Of a DNA stretch of 64,000 nt, positions 22,325-35,678 are shown piece after piece. The stretch covers positions 19,918,179-19,982,178 of the forward strand of contig BROE01000020.1 of the NCBI GenBank assembly GCA_036571765.1, given 5' to 3'. Both the position numbers and the translations under genes were made by a program. The DNA is from Plecoglossus altivelis. Its lineage: Eukaryota > Chordata > Actinopteri > Osmeriformes > Plecoglossidae. Below the pieces are notes generated by a model. The model worked only from the letters and a program-made list of their open reading frames with translations, did no database searches and was not told where the DNA came from. How positions within the stretch are numbered: the first letter of the stretch is position 1; the number at the start of each line of letters is the position of its first letter.

Positions 22325-25300
22325 CTGCAGGGGGAGACACAGAGTCACATGTCTGCAACGTTCACACACACATCCTCCCTCCATCGCTCTCCTACAACAT
22401 CCTCCTACAACATCCTCCCTACATCGCTCTCCTACAACATCCTCCTTTTCACTCCCTGCTCCTCCTACAACATCCACCTACTCCCTCCCTCCCTCCCTCC
22501 CTCCCTCCCTCCCTGCCCTCTTCATCCTCCTCCTCCTTTTATACTCACCAACACATACTGGAAGCACATGCCCACTATGAAGTTGGCCGTCCAGTTGGAG
22601 AAGCCTGCCACAGCGAAGGCAGAGGGCCGAGGCCCCTGGGAAAACAGCTCGGCCACAATGAACCAGGGGATGGGCCCGGGGCCAATCTCGAAGAACGCCA
22701 CAAAGCCGAAGATAGCAACGATGCTGATGTACGACATCCAGGGCAGCTTTTCCTGAGGACCCGGGAACACAAAGGCTCAAACACACACCACCACTGTGTG
22801 TGTAGCAGTGTGTGTATCTACGAGTGTGTGTGTGTGTGTGGTAGTGTGTATGTATGAGTGTGTGTGTGTGTAGCAGTGTGTGTATCTACAAGTGTGTGTG
22901 TGTGGCAGTGTGTATGTATGAGTGTGTGAGTGTGGCAGTGTGCATCTACGAGTGTGTGTGTGTGGCAGTGTGTATCTACGAGTGTGTGTGTGTAGTAGAG
23001 TGTATGTATGAGTGCGTGTGTGTGGTAGTGTGTTTCTATGAGTGTGTGTGTGAGTGAGTGCGTGCGTGTATATGTATGAGTGTGTGTGTCGCAGTATATA
23101 TGTACGAGTGTGTGCGCGCGCGCGTGTGTGTGCGTGTATATGTACGAGTTTGTGTGCGTGTGTGTGTATGTTCGAGTGTGTGCGCGCGCGTGTGTGTGCG
23201 TGCGTGTGAGTGCGTGTATATGTACAAGTGTGTACATGTGAGTGCGTGAGTGTATGTGAGCGTGTGTGTATGTACAAGTGAGTGTGTGTGCGTGCGGCCT
23301 CACCAGCAGAGCCAGAGCGATGGTCATGAGCACAGCAGATCCAGCCATCCCCAGCAGTCCTAGCAGGTGCAGGGAGCGACGCCCCGCCCTCTCCACCACA
23401 AACAGCTGCAGCAGAAGGGGAGGGGTCAGGCACGCGGACCAATCACAACACACCATACTGCTGACGTGTCTAAGAATGTCACCAATCACAACACACCACA
23501 CTGCTGACGTGTCTAAGAACGTCACTAATCAACACACCACACTGCTGACATGTCTAAAAACGTCACTAATCAAAACACACCACACTGCTGACGTGTCTAA
23601 GAACGTCATTATAAAACCACATCATTTGTTATTTCACGATTCAGTTTTATTTCAGCTTCTCCTCCAGCCTCTAGGGGGCGCTACTTACAGACACCACTGT
23701 GAAGGCCGTGTTGACCACGCCGGCGCCAATGGTGGCGTAGACTGGCTGTGCCACGCCCGCCTTCTCAAAGATGCTGGTGGAGTAATAGAACACCTGCAAC
23801 ACAGGCCAGAACCGGAAGGAACCAGTCAAGACAAGCTCGATCCAGTGTGTGTCTGGATGTATGTTTGTGTGAGTGTGTATGTGTGTGCGTGTGTCTGTGG
23901 GTGTATGTATGTGTGTGTGTGTATGTGTATGTGTGTGTGCATGTATGTCTTTGTGTGTGTGTGTATGTATGTATGTATGTATGTCTGTGTGTGTATGTCT
24001 GTGTGTGTGAGTCTGTGTGTGTGTGTATGTCTGTGTGTGTGAGTCTGTGTGTGTGTGTGTGTCTGTGTGTGTCAGTGTTAGTCTGTGTGTCTGTGTGTGT
24101 CTGTATGTGTGTGTGTGAGTCTGTGAGTGTATGTATGTGTGTGTCTGTGTGTGTGTGTGTGTCTGTGTGTGTGTATGTATCTGTATGTGTGTGTGTGTGT
24201 GTGTGTGTGTATCTATATGTATGTGTGTCTCTGTGTGTGTGTGTGTGTGTATGTGTGTGTGTCTGGAGCCTCACAGCGTTGATCCCGGACAGTTGCTGAG
24301 ACAGCTGCAGCATGATGGCGATGAGGATCGGCTGACGGTACAGAGGAGAGCGGAACAGCTCTGGGATGGTCACCTTCTTCTCTCGCATCATCTGCCTGCT
24401 CTCCTCCTTCATCTCCTGCATGGCCGCACTCACATCAGATGTCCCTCTCAGCTTCTTCAGAGCTGGGGGAGGAGGAGGGGGAGGACAGAGTCAGAGAGAG
24501 AGTGTGTGTGTGTTTCAGAGTGTGTGTGTGTATCAGAGAGTGTGTGTGTGTGTATCAGAGTGTGTGTGTGTATCAGAGAGTGTGTGTGTGAGTGTGTATC
24601 AGAGTGTGTGTGTATTAGTGTGTGTATCAGAGTGTGTGTGTGTGTGTGTGTATTAGAGTGTGTGTGTATCAGAGTGTGTATTAGAGTGTGTGTGTGTGTG
24701 TATTAGTGTGTGTGTATCAGAGTGTGTGTGTATTAGAGTGTGTATTAGAGTGTGTGTGTATTAGTGTGTGTATCAGAGTGTGTGTGTGTGTGTATCAGTG
24801 TGTGTGTGTGTGTGTATTAGTGTGTGTGTATCAGTGTGTGTGTGTATGAGTGTGTGTATCAGAGTGTTTGTGTATTAGAGTGTGTATCAGAGTGTGTGTG
24901 TATGAGTGTGTGTATCAGAGTGTGTGTGTATTAGTGTGTGTATCAGAGTGTGTGTGTGTGTATGTGTGTATTAGTGTGTGTGTATCAGTGTGTGTGTGTA
25001 TGAGTGTGTGTATCAGAGTGTGTGTGTATCAGAGTGTGTGTGTATTAGTGTGTGTATATGAGTGTGTGTATATGAGTGTGTGTGTATCAGAGTGTGTGTG
25101 TATTAGAGTGTGTATCAGAGTGTGTATCAGAGTGTGTGTGTGTGTGTGTATTAGTGTGTGTGTATCAGAGTGTGTGTGTATTAGAGTGTGTATCAGAGTG
25201 TGTGTGTATCAGAGTGTGTGTGTATCAGAGTGTGTGTGTATCAGAGTGTGTATCAGAGTGTGTGTGAGAGCTGACCGGTCTTGGCCTTGCTCTCCTCGTT

Positions 25301-25486
25301 CTTGTTGATGAGCAGGTAACGAGGACTCTCTGGACAGAAAGGCAGCAGGATGCACTGCAGCACTGCAGGCAGGAAGGTGAAGCCCAGCAGGAACGGCCAC
25401 AAGGTCGCGTTCCCCATCAGGGCCTCCATGCCAAACACCTGCACAGGTACACACACAGGTACATACACACAGGTACACACACGGAT

Positions 25487-25536
<50 letters not shown>

Positions 25537-27043
25537 ACAGGTACACGCACATACATACACACAAGGGTACATACACACACACACACACGGGTACATACAC
25601 ACGGGTCCATACACACACACATAGGGGGGAAAAGAGGTAATCAAGATGAGTTTGTGGAGAAACACCCAGACACACACAGACACTCAGACAACCCCTCCCT
25701 GTGTGTCCTCCCACCTGTGCCATGAGGATTCCCACCACGATACCCAGCTGATGCAGGGTGCCCAGGGCCCCCCTCAGAGCTGTGGGGGCCACCTCCCCCA
25801 CGTACATGGGCACGAAGCCTGTGGACAGGCCAGAGTACAGCCCCACCACGAAGCGACCCAGGATCAGCATCTCCCACGAGCTGCCCAGCTTTGAGAAACC
25901 CATCAGCGCCGCTGAGATGAAGGCCAGAGAGTTAGCCATCAGCATGGACCTCTTCCTGCACGGACACACACACACACACACATATACAGGGACACACACA
26001 CACACAGAGACACACAAACAGGGACATGCACACACACATACAGGGACACACACACATACAGGGACACACACACACACACATACAGGGACACACACACACA
26101 CACATACAGGGTCACACACACAGACACACGCATACAGGGACACACACACATACAGGGACACACACACACAGACACACACATACAGACACACACACACACA
26201 GGTAAAGTCACACACAGGTAAAGACAGATAAAAGATGAGAAGTTTCCTGAGTCGTGATTCTGTGAAGAGCAGACGCACCTTCCGAAGCGGTTGACGAACA
26301 GCCCGACAGAGAAGGAACCGAAGATCCCTCCGACGGAGAAGATGGCTACCGACACAGACCAGAGGGTGGTGAGGGTTGTCTTGGAGATGGGGTCCTGGTA
26401 CCGCTCAAACCATGTCTCGTTCAGGAACTGCTCGATGGTCTGAGGCAGAGAGAGAGAGCAGAGGAACGTTAGCAGGATGCTAGGAGAGCGCCAACATTGG
26501 CCAGGAGGGGGCAGCAGAGGGTGGCGTGTCAAAGCAGGAACTAGGCGATAAGAGGTGGTGAGCTGTCAAGATTTTGTTCCACCACTCCCCCCTGCCCTCA
26601 GTGTTGATAAACACTGGCTACCCCACCCTCTCCCTCCATTTGCCCCTCCCCTTCCCCCTCTCCTAACAGGTTATGACGAAGGATCTTAAAGGTACATTCT
26701 GCATTTAAGTCATTAAAAATGCTGTGTATGGACAGAAGGCTCCTGGCTAAGTCATGAGTTGTCACTGACAGGAAAGGAACAGTGAGAATGTATGGTGTCG
26801 ACAAGTCTTGATGTCGTACTGGATAAAAGTGTCAGCTCAGATTCAGAACTGGTCTGGCCTGTTGCTCTGACACAATGAAGAACACTGTCTATTCATAACA
26901 CACGACCTACAGCTGATTACTGTGTGTACAAATATTACTATGTATACTTAACTGTTCAGTTGCCAACCCATCTGTCTGCTCCCTGTTTGCCTGCTCCCTG
27001 CTCCCTGTCTGCCTGCTCCCTGTCTGTCTGTCTGCCTGCTCCC

Positions 27044-27076
<33 letters not shown>

Positions 27077-28383
27077 GCCTGCCTGCTCCCTGTCTGTCTG
27101 TCTGCCTGCCTCCCTGCCCACCTGTCTGTCTGTCTGCCTCCCTGCGCACCTCCCTGTCTGTCTGCCTGCCCACCTCCCTGTCTGTCTGCCTGCCCACCTC
27201 CCTGTCTGTCTGCCTGCCCGCTCTGGTGTGGCCTTGCCTACTCCTCTAAGGTAAGAACCTGTCTCCCCTCTCTCCTGTTGGGTAAGAACCTGTCTCCCCT
27301 CTCTCCTGTAGGGTAATAACTTCTCTCCTGTTGGGTCATAACTCCTGTCTCCTCTAGGGTGTTAACCCCTTTCTCCTCTCTATCCTGCAGGGTAATAACT
27401 CGTCCCTTCAGATCACAGCCAGGTGAGGGTGTGTCCCGGCTGCTTCCTGAAGGGTCATGTGACACTGGAGGAATGTTCCAGAAGGAGGCACCATCACAGC
27501 ACGTTCCGTTGCCATGGCAGCACGGAACAGGAAGATACATGCCATGGAACCCGAAGGCGGGCCTACTGTGTTTAGGCAGCCAGCCTGTTTCTGCAGTGCA
27601 GGAGCAGGTGTGGTGGTGGTGGTGTCTGGACAGGCAGGCTAGGGGCCAGGCTGAGGCCCCAGCCTCGGGGCCCATCCTCGGGGCCCATCCTTGGGGCCCC
27701 CTGTTCCAGCTCCTGGCTCTGACCTCTATTATTATTAACTATTCTGCACATATAGGATCCGTTTACAAGCTTGTATCCAATCACACGTAGTAATAGCGTG
27801 TGTTGAAAGTACAGCCGTTTTAAAAAGAGTTGAATTATAATTAGTCTTTGACTGAACTGAAAGTAAACTGACTTTCATTCTTCTCCCCAGGAAAGAGAGA
27901 GAAGGAATGAGAAGGGGCAAGGGGTGGACAACTTGTGCTACACAGATTGAGTTATTCTTAGCCTGTCATCTTTCTCACACAGAACAGAGAACAGCTTGAC
28001 CAGCCAAATCATCCCAGCAGAGAGAGAGACTGGGAGGAGGCTCTGGCAAAGCGTGGAGGTCAGACATGCACATCATGCTCTCCTCCCCTCCCCTCTCCTA
28101 CTCTCCTCCCCTCCCTCTCTTCCCCTTCCATCTCTCCCCTCCCGTCCCCTCCCCCTCTCCCCCCCCTTCTCCTCCCCTCCCCTTCCCTCTCCTCCCACCC
28201 TCCCCCTTCCGCTTCCCTCTCTCCCCCTCTACCTCCCTCCACCTTCTGTGGGGCATTGATGACACCGGTGTTATAGCCAAACTGCAGTGAGCCAATCACA
28301 GCAGCTCCAACAGCCAGCATCAAAGGGAAGGTCACTTTCTGTAATGAGAAAGACAAGAAGTTAGACAACGCGCGCCGCGCGCG

Positions 28384-28420
<37 letters not shown>

Positions 28421-28480
28421 ACCACACACACACACAACACACACACACACACACACCCCACACACACACACACCACAACC

Positions 28481-28515
<35 letters not shown>

Positions 28516-28658
28516 TTATTAGACAGCACACACACACACACACACACTGCATTATTAGACAGCACACACACACACACACGGCATTATTAGACAACACACA
28601 CACATACACACACATGGCATTATTAGACAACACACACACACACGGCATTATTAAACAG

Positions 28659-28689
<31 letters not shown>

Positions 28690-31600
28690 GCAATTCAAAT
28701 AGTATCTGCATGTGTGAGAGACCAGGAATTTATTCAAGACCAACTCATGCGGCTAAACAGTATAAAACAAAAAAGTAGAATGTTTGGAATGTTTGTGTTT
28801 GTTGATCATTGTTGACGCAGTGTGACAGTCCTATTGGACACGCACACACACGCACACACACACACACACACACTGATGTCAACACACTCAACAACACGAG
28901 AATACACAAGACTACACACCTTGTATAACAGAAGAGTCTCATATGAAAGCCATGAACAGACAGGTCAGTCATATTTCTACAGGTTACCTATTTCCATCTC
29001 CATACCTGAGAGCACCTGGACAGACTTTCCTGAGTCAGCAGGCAGCAGCTGTTTAGACGGTCTGTCTACAGTCTGTCTACAGTCTGTCTACAGTCTTTCT
29101 ACAGTCTGTCTACAGTGTTTCTGCTGTTTAGACGGTCTGTCTACAGTCTGTCTACAGTGTTTCTGCTGTTCAGACCACCTGTCTACAGTCTGTCTACAGT
29201 CTGTCTACAGTGTTTCTGCTGTTCAGACCACCTGTCTAGTGTTTCTGCTGTTTAGACGGTCTGTCTACAGTCTGTCTACAGTCTGTCTACAGAGACTGAT
29301 GGTGTTTAGACAGTCAGTCTACAGTCTGTCTACAGTGTTTCTGCTGTTTAGACCACATGTCTAGTGTTTCTGCTGTTTAGACAGACAGTCTACAGTGTTT
29401 CTGCTGTTTGTCATGTAGTCAGTCTGTCTACAGTGTTTCTGCTGTTTAGACAGCCAGTCTACAGTGTTTCTGCTGTTTGTCATATAGTCAGTCTGTCTAC
29501 AGTGTTTCTGGTGTTTAGACAGTCAGTCTACAGTGTTTCTGCTGTTTAGACAGTCTGTCTACAGTCTGTCTACAGTGACTGATGGTGTTTAGACAGTCTG
29601 TCTACAGTGTTTCTGCTGTTTAGACAGTCTGTCTACAGTCTGTCCACTGTGTGTCTGCTGTTTGTCATATATACAGTCTGTCTACAGTCTGTCTACAGTG
29701 TTTCTGCTGTTTAGACCACATGTCTAGTGTTTCTGCTGTTTAGACAGCCAGTCTACAGTGTTTCTGCTGTTTGTCATGTAGTCAGTCTGTCTACAGTGTT
29801 TCTGGTGTTTAGACAGTCAGTCTACAGTGTTTCTGCTGTTTAGACAGTCTGTCTACAGTCTGTCTACTGTGTGTCTGCTGTTTGTCATATAGACAGTCTG
29901 TCTACAGTCTGTCGACAGTGTTTCCGCTGTTTGTCATATAGACAGTCTGTCTACAGTGACTGATGGTGTTTAGACAGTCTGTCTACAGTCTGTCGACAGT
30001 GTTCCTGCTGTTTGTCATATAGACAGTCTGTCTACAGTGACTGATGGTGTTTAGACAGTCTGTCTACAGTCTGTCTACAGTGACTGATGGTGTACCTGAG
30101 AACAAGCGAGCATGAGACTCTCAGGCACCCTGGAGAGAACAGGCGAAACACCTCTGGAAACACTGTTTCAGTAGCACAACAGCCATATTCCAGTTAAGAT
30201 AATCAAAGTTATTAAACAGTTAAACGAGGCTATTCAGTTTTATTACTGCCGGTACAGGAAACAATACAACACTGTTCCTGGAATGACGTCTGTCACAGAG
30301 TCGTGTTTACATTCTGGACCATGAATGACGCATAGATACACAGAGACCTGCTTCACACTCAAGAGTGTTTCAACAGTGTGTTTCTACATGGTGTTTCTAC
30401 AGTGTTTCTACAGAGTGTTTCTACAGTGTTTCTGCAGTGTGTTTTTACAGTGTTTTTACAGTGTGTTTCTACAGTGTTTCTGCAGTGTGTTTCTACAGAG
30501 TGTTTCTACAGTGTTCCAACAGGGTGTTTCTACAGTGTTTCTACGGTGTTTCTACAGAGTGTTTCTACAGAGTGTTTCTACAGTGTTTCTGCAGTGTGTT
30601 TCTACAGTGTTTCTACAGAGTGTTTCTACAGTGTTTCTACAGGGTGTTTCTACAGAGTGTTTCTACAGTGTTTCTACAGGGTGTTTCTACAGGGTGTTTC
30701 TACAGAGTGTTTCTACAGAGTGTTTCAACAGTGTGTTTCAACAGTGTGTTTCTACAGAGTGTTTCAACAGTGTGTTTCAACAGTGTGTTTCTACAGAGTG
30801 TTTCTACAGAGTGTTTCTACAGAGTGTTTCAACAGTGTGTTTCAACAGTGTGTTTCAACAGTGTGTTTCAACAGTGTGTTTCAACAGTGTGTTTCAACAG
30901 TGTGTTTCAACAGTGTGTTTCAACAGTGTGTTTCAACAGTGTGTTTCAACAGTGTGTTTCAACAGTGTGTTTTCTACAGAGTGTTTTCTAACACGAGTGT
31001 TTACAGGGTGTTCACCTCCTAAAGAGTGTTTCTACAGGGTGTTTCTGCAGTGTTTCTGCAGTGTTTCTGCAGTGTTTCTACAGAGTGTTTCTACAGTGTG
31101 TTTCTACAGTGTGCTTCTGCAGTGTTTCTACAGAGTGTTTCTACAGAGTGCTTCTGCAGTGTTTCTACAGTGTGTTTCTACAGTGTGTTTCTACAGTGTG
31201 TTTCTACAGAGTGCTTCTGCAGTGTTTCTACAGAGTGTTTCTACAGAGTGTTTCTACAGAGTGTTTCTACAGAGTGTTTCTACTGGGTGTTTCTACAGAG
31301 TGTTTCTACAGTGTGTTTCTACAGTGTGTTTCTACAGTGTGTTTCTGCAGTGTTTCTACAGAGTGTTTCTGCAGTGTTTCTACAGAGTGTTTCTACAGAG
31401 TGTTTCTACAGAGTGCTTCTGCAGAGTGCTTCTGCAGTGTTTCTACAGTGTGTTTCTACAGTGTGTTTCTACAGAGTGTTTCTACAGAGTGTTTCTACAG
31501 AGTGTTTCTACAGAGTGCTTCTGCAGTGTTTCTACAGGGTGTTTCTACAGGGTGTTTCTACAGAGTGTTTCTACAGAGTGTTTCTACAGAGTGTTTCTAC

Positions 31601-33257
31601 AGTGTTTCTGCAGTGTGTTTCTGCAGTGTGTTTCTACAGTGTGTTTCTACAGTGTGTTTCTACAGTGTGTTTCTACAGTGTTTCTACAGAGTGTTTCTAC
31701 AGTGTGTTTCTACAGTGTGTTTCTACAGAGTGTTTCTACAGAGTGTTTCTACAGAGTGTTTCTACAGTGTGTTTCTACAGTGTGTTTCTACAGAATGTTT
31801 CTACAGAGTGTTTCTACAGAGTGTTTCTACAGAGTGTTTCTACAGAGTGTTTCTAGCATATTTCTACAGCATGTTTCTAAAGACAGTGTGTTTCTAAAGA
31901 ATGCATGTTTCTAAAGACAGTGTGTTTCCAAAGAACGCATGTTTCTAAAGACAGTGTGTTTCTAAAGACAGCTGGGAGGAGCCTGAACAAGCACGCAGGG
32001 AGAGCTAGACGGAGGTGTGTCTTGGGGACTTTAAGGGGAATAGAACAGGACGTCAGGACAGTGAGCTGCAAGGAATCAAAACCAGGAAGACCTCCACCAC
32101 ACCCAACCCTTTGAGAGAGACGTGGAGGGAGGAGGGGGGGAGAGGGAGAGAGGCTGCAGTCATTGTCCCTGTTCCTGTCGTTTCAGACAACAAGCTGGAC
32201 TAGGTCCATGTTGTTTCTCATCCCATCTAGTGACTGGAGAGAGAGAGGGGGAGAGAGGGAGACAGAGAGAGGGAGCGGGAGAGAGGGAGCGAGAGAGACA
32301 GAGAGAAAGTGAGAGAGCGTGAGAGCGAGACAGAGAGAGAGAGAGAGAGAGCGAGCAAGAGAGAGAGAGAGAAAGAGAGAGAAAAAACAGAGAGAGGAAG
32401 ACAAACAAACCCTTGTAGAATGGGAAATTACGAAACCGTCTCATCTCAGATTACACAACAGTCTCAAAAGAACCAGCCTCCAAATAGCTGGGATCACATC
32501 ATCACCCTGCATAGACTTCCCCTCTTCCCTATCTGATGCGTGCGTGCCTGTAGAGGGTTGTCCGTCTGTTATACTGTTTTCATAATGACTCGTTCTGACG
32601 TGAGCGAAGACCTGAGTGGTTAAGGCCTGTGGTTGCGTTTGCAGCAGCATACAGCCCATGTTGTGGCTAAAGACACAGATTCCACGTGAACAATCGTCAG
32701 TCTGACCTTGTGTCTGAGCCGACGACCTGCTCTGTGAGGGGGGGGGGGATGTGGGAGGAAGATGACTGATCTGATGTGCAGTTTTAAAAGGTCTAACCTA
32801 CACGGTATACATGTCAGATTACTTCCTCTCAGAGTTATAAAATTGTTGTGAGTTCTGGAATGTCTTCGCCTGTGGTTAAGGATTGGGAGGGTGGAGAGAG
32901 CAAGTGGCATTAGTGTGTGTGTGTGTTCCAGGCTGTGTTTGTATATTAACATCCTGTGTTGGGCCAAAGCATTCCTTTATGGACTCAATGACCCTTCCAG
33001 CTCCTAGTTTCTTGGTTTCTGATTGGCTGTGCTACAACCTAAAGGCGGAGCCTCAGCCCAGCTCAGCTGTGGGCACGACGTAGAGCAGGAACACACACGC
33101 TCATTAAAAGCTGTGAGTAATTTAAGGGGCGTAGCTTCCTGTGAAGGCAGGACCAGTATGTAATGTCATGAAGCAACCTAGCTCCTTCACAAGATGAGAC
33201 ATGAGAAAGGGAACCCAGAGCATTTAAACACTGATCTCTCCCTGTCTCTCCCCCTCC

Positions 33258-33291
<34 letters not shown>

Positions 33292-33792
33292 CCCTCCCCA
33301 TCGTCTTCCTCTCTCTCCCCCTCCTCCCTCTCCCTCCCACCTCCCTCTCTCTTCCCCCTCCTTCTCTTCCCTCTCTCTCCCCCCTCATCTCCCTCCTCCA
33401 CTCTCACTCTTCTCCTCCCTCCCCCCATCTCTCTCCCTCCTCTCTCCACCCCTCTCCCTGCCCCCTCCCTAACTCTGAACTTTGTAGGCTCACAACACGC
33501 ACGGGTGTATGTATGTGTGTGTGTGTGTGTGTGTGTGCCTTTAAGAGCCTTCAGGACTCCATGAATATGAGATCTGAGTGGAGCTCCATTCCAGCTGGGA
33601 CTAGAGCCTGTGTGTGTGTGCGTGTGTGTGCGTGCGTGCGCGCGCGTGTCTTCAATTTATGAAGACGTCCTCTGTGACATCTGTACCTTTAACCTACATA
33701 CCAGGCCCTCGCACTCATCTCACAACGCACACCTTAGCCTGTCTGTCTCACAACGCCTTGTCTGTCTCACACGCTTACAGTTGTACGGTGTG

Positions 33793-33888
<96 letters not shown>

Positions 33889-35621
33889 AGGGGAGAAAGA
33901 GGCAGAAGGAGAGACGTTAAGAAAGAGTTTTCCATAACACGAGTGTTTAGACCAGCCAGCACTCTAGGGAAGCCAAACCCCCCACATCAGGAAACGCACA
34001 CACAATCTTCCAGACAAGGCGGCAGTCAAGGAACCATACTCTCTCTCTCTGGAGTTCCAGGTTCTTCTCAGACAGGAGTGACTCTGAGTTAGCTAATGGA
34101 CGTGACTCTGAGCTAGCTAATGGACGTGACTCTGAGCTAGCTAATGGACGTGACTCTGAGCTAGCTAATGGGCGTGACTCCGAGCTAGCTAATGGACGTG
34201 ACTGAGCTAGCGTGACTCTGAGCTAGCTAATAGACGTGACTCTGAGCTAGCTGCTGGACGTGACTCTGAGCTAGCTAATGGACGTGACTCTGAGCTAGCT
34301 AATGGGCGTGACTCTGAGCTAGTGTGACTGAGCTAGCTAATGGACGTGACTCCGAGCTAGCTGCTGGGTGTGACTCTGAGTTAGCTAATGGGCGTGACTC
34401 TGAGCTAGCTAATGGGCGAGACTCTGAGCTAGCTAATGGGCGAGACTCTGAGCTAGCTAATGGGCGTGACTCCGAGCTAGCTAATGGGCGTGACTCTGAG
34501 CTAGCTGCTGGACGTGACTCTGAGCTAGCTAATGGACGTGACTCTGAGCTAGCTAATGGACGTGACTCTGAGCTAGCTAATGGGCGTGACTGAGCTAGGG
34601 TGACTGAGCTAGCTAATGGACGTGACTCTGAGCTAGCTAATGGGCGTGACTCTGAGCTAGCTAATGGACGTGACTCTGAGCTAGCGAATGGATGTAACTT
34701 CGAGCTAGCTGTTGGGCATGAGTCTGAGCTAGCTAATAGACGTGACTCTGAGCTAGCTGTTGGGCGTGACAGGAAGCAAATTCAGCCCAGTCACGATTAT
34801 ATCACACACCATAAGGTCAGCATGGTTTCAACACAGATGTCGCTGTACGCCAAGCAGTAAGACAAGATCATCTAGCCTGACAAAGACCATGTCAAATCCA
34901 GCCCAAAGCAGGCTTTATGTAACCTTGAACGGTGTGTCTCCTTCCTCCCAAACTCGGTGTTGCTCGTGCTGGCTGTGTTTACATGCGAACTGTGTTTACA
35001 TGCGGGCTGTGTTTACACCACAGGCACACGTCTCACACAGGACCAGACGCGCAAGGTAAACATGGAAAAAAAATTATCCTCTACTTCAACTGGTTTATTC
35101 ATGGAAATTACATCTATGTGTTGACTATTCCAAACGATAAACACGCAATGTCCACAAAGAGGGATTTCTGAAAGGGATAAGGTGGGTGGGTGGGTGGGGG
35201 GGGAATGAGAAGGGGGGGCTGCCAATAGGATAGAGGGGTGGGGCCAAGAGAACTGAGGGGCGGGGCCAAGAGCACCAGGGGGCGGGCCCGTAGGAACAGG
35301 ACCAAGTCCTAATCCCCTCTCCTCGTTAGCTGCCAGCATGACCAGTGTTTACTTCAGCCCTGGTGTTTTAAATCGACCTGTGGAGGACAGGATTGAGACA
35401 CACAAGGTGTGTCATTATACTGTAGGATGTGGCCCTTATCCCACACACACACACACACACACATTCACCATCACCAACACCTCACTCTCTCACACTCTCA
35501 CAAATGCTGTGTACACTGACACTATCTAAACAGTGTGGGCTTGGCCCTACTGCAAGATACCAAGTAGGTCAATGCTTTGCAAATCACTGAAGGAGAGCTG
35601 GCCTTCACCCTGAAGAGAAGC

Positions 35622-35678
<57 letters not shown>

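Noticed and set aside
22777..25640. Cys/Val and His/Thr ORFs over AC/GT arrays
   Set aside because: Microsatellite translations inside slc2a1 introns.
30325..31914. Plus-strand ORF of 529 codons
   Set aside because: It lies entirely in the 11/13-bp array. All three frames are open and the product is only the repeat read in rotating frames.
34324..34860. Eight-residue SELANGRD repeat protein
   Set aside because: The unit is 24 bp, so one frame stays open by arithmetic. It is intronic and the array breaks frame at several shortened units.
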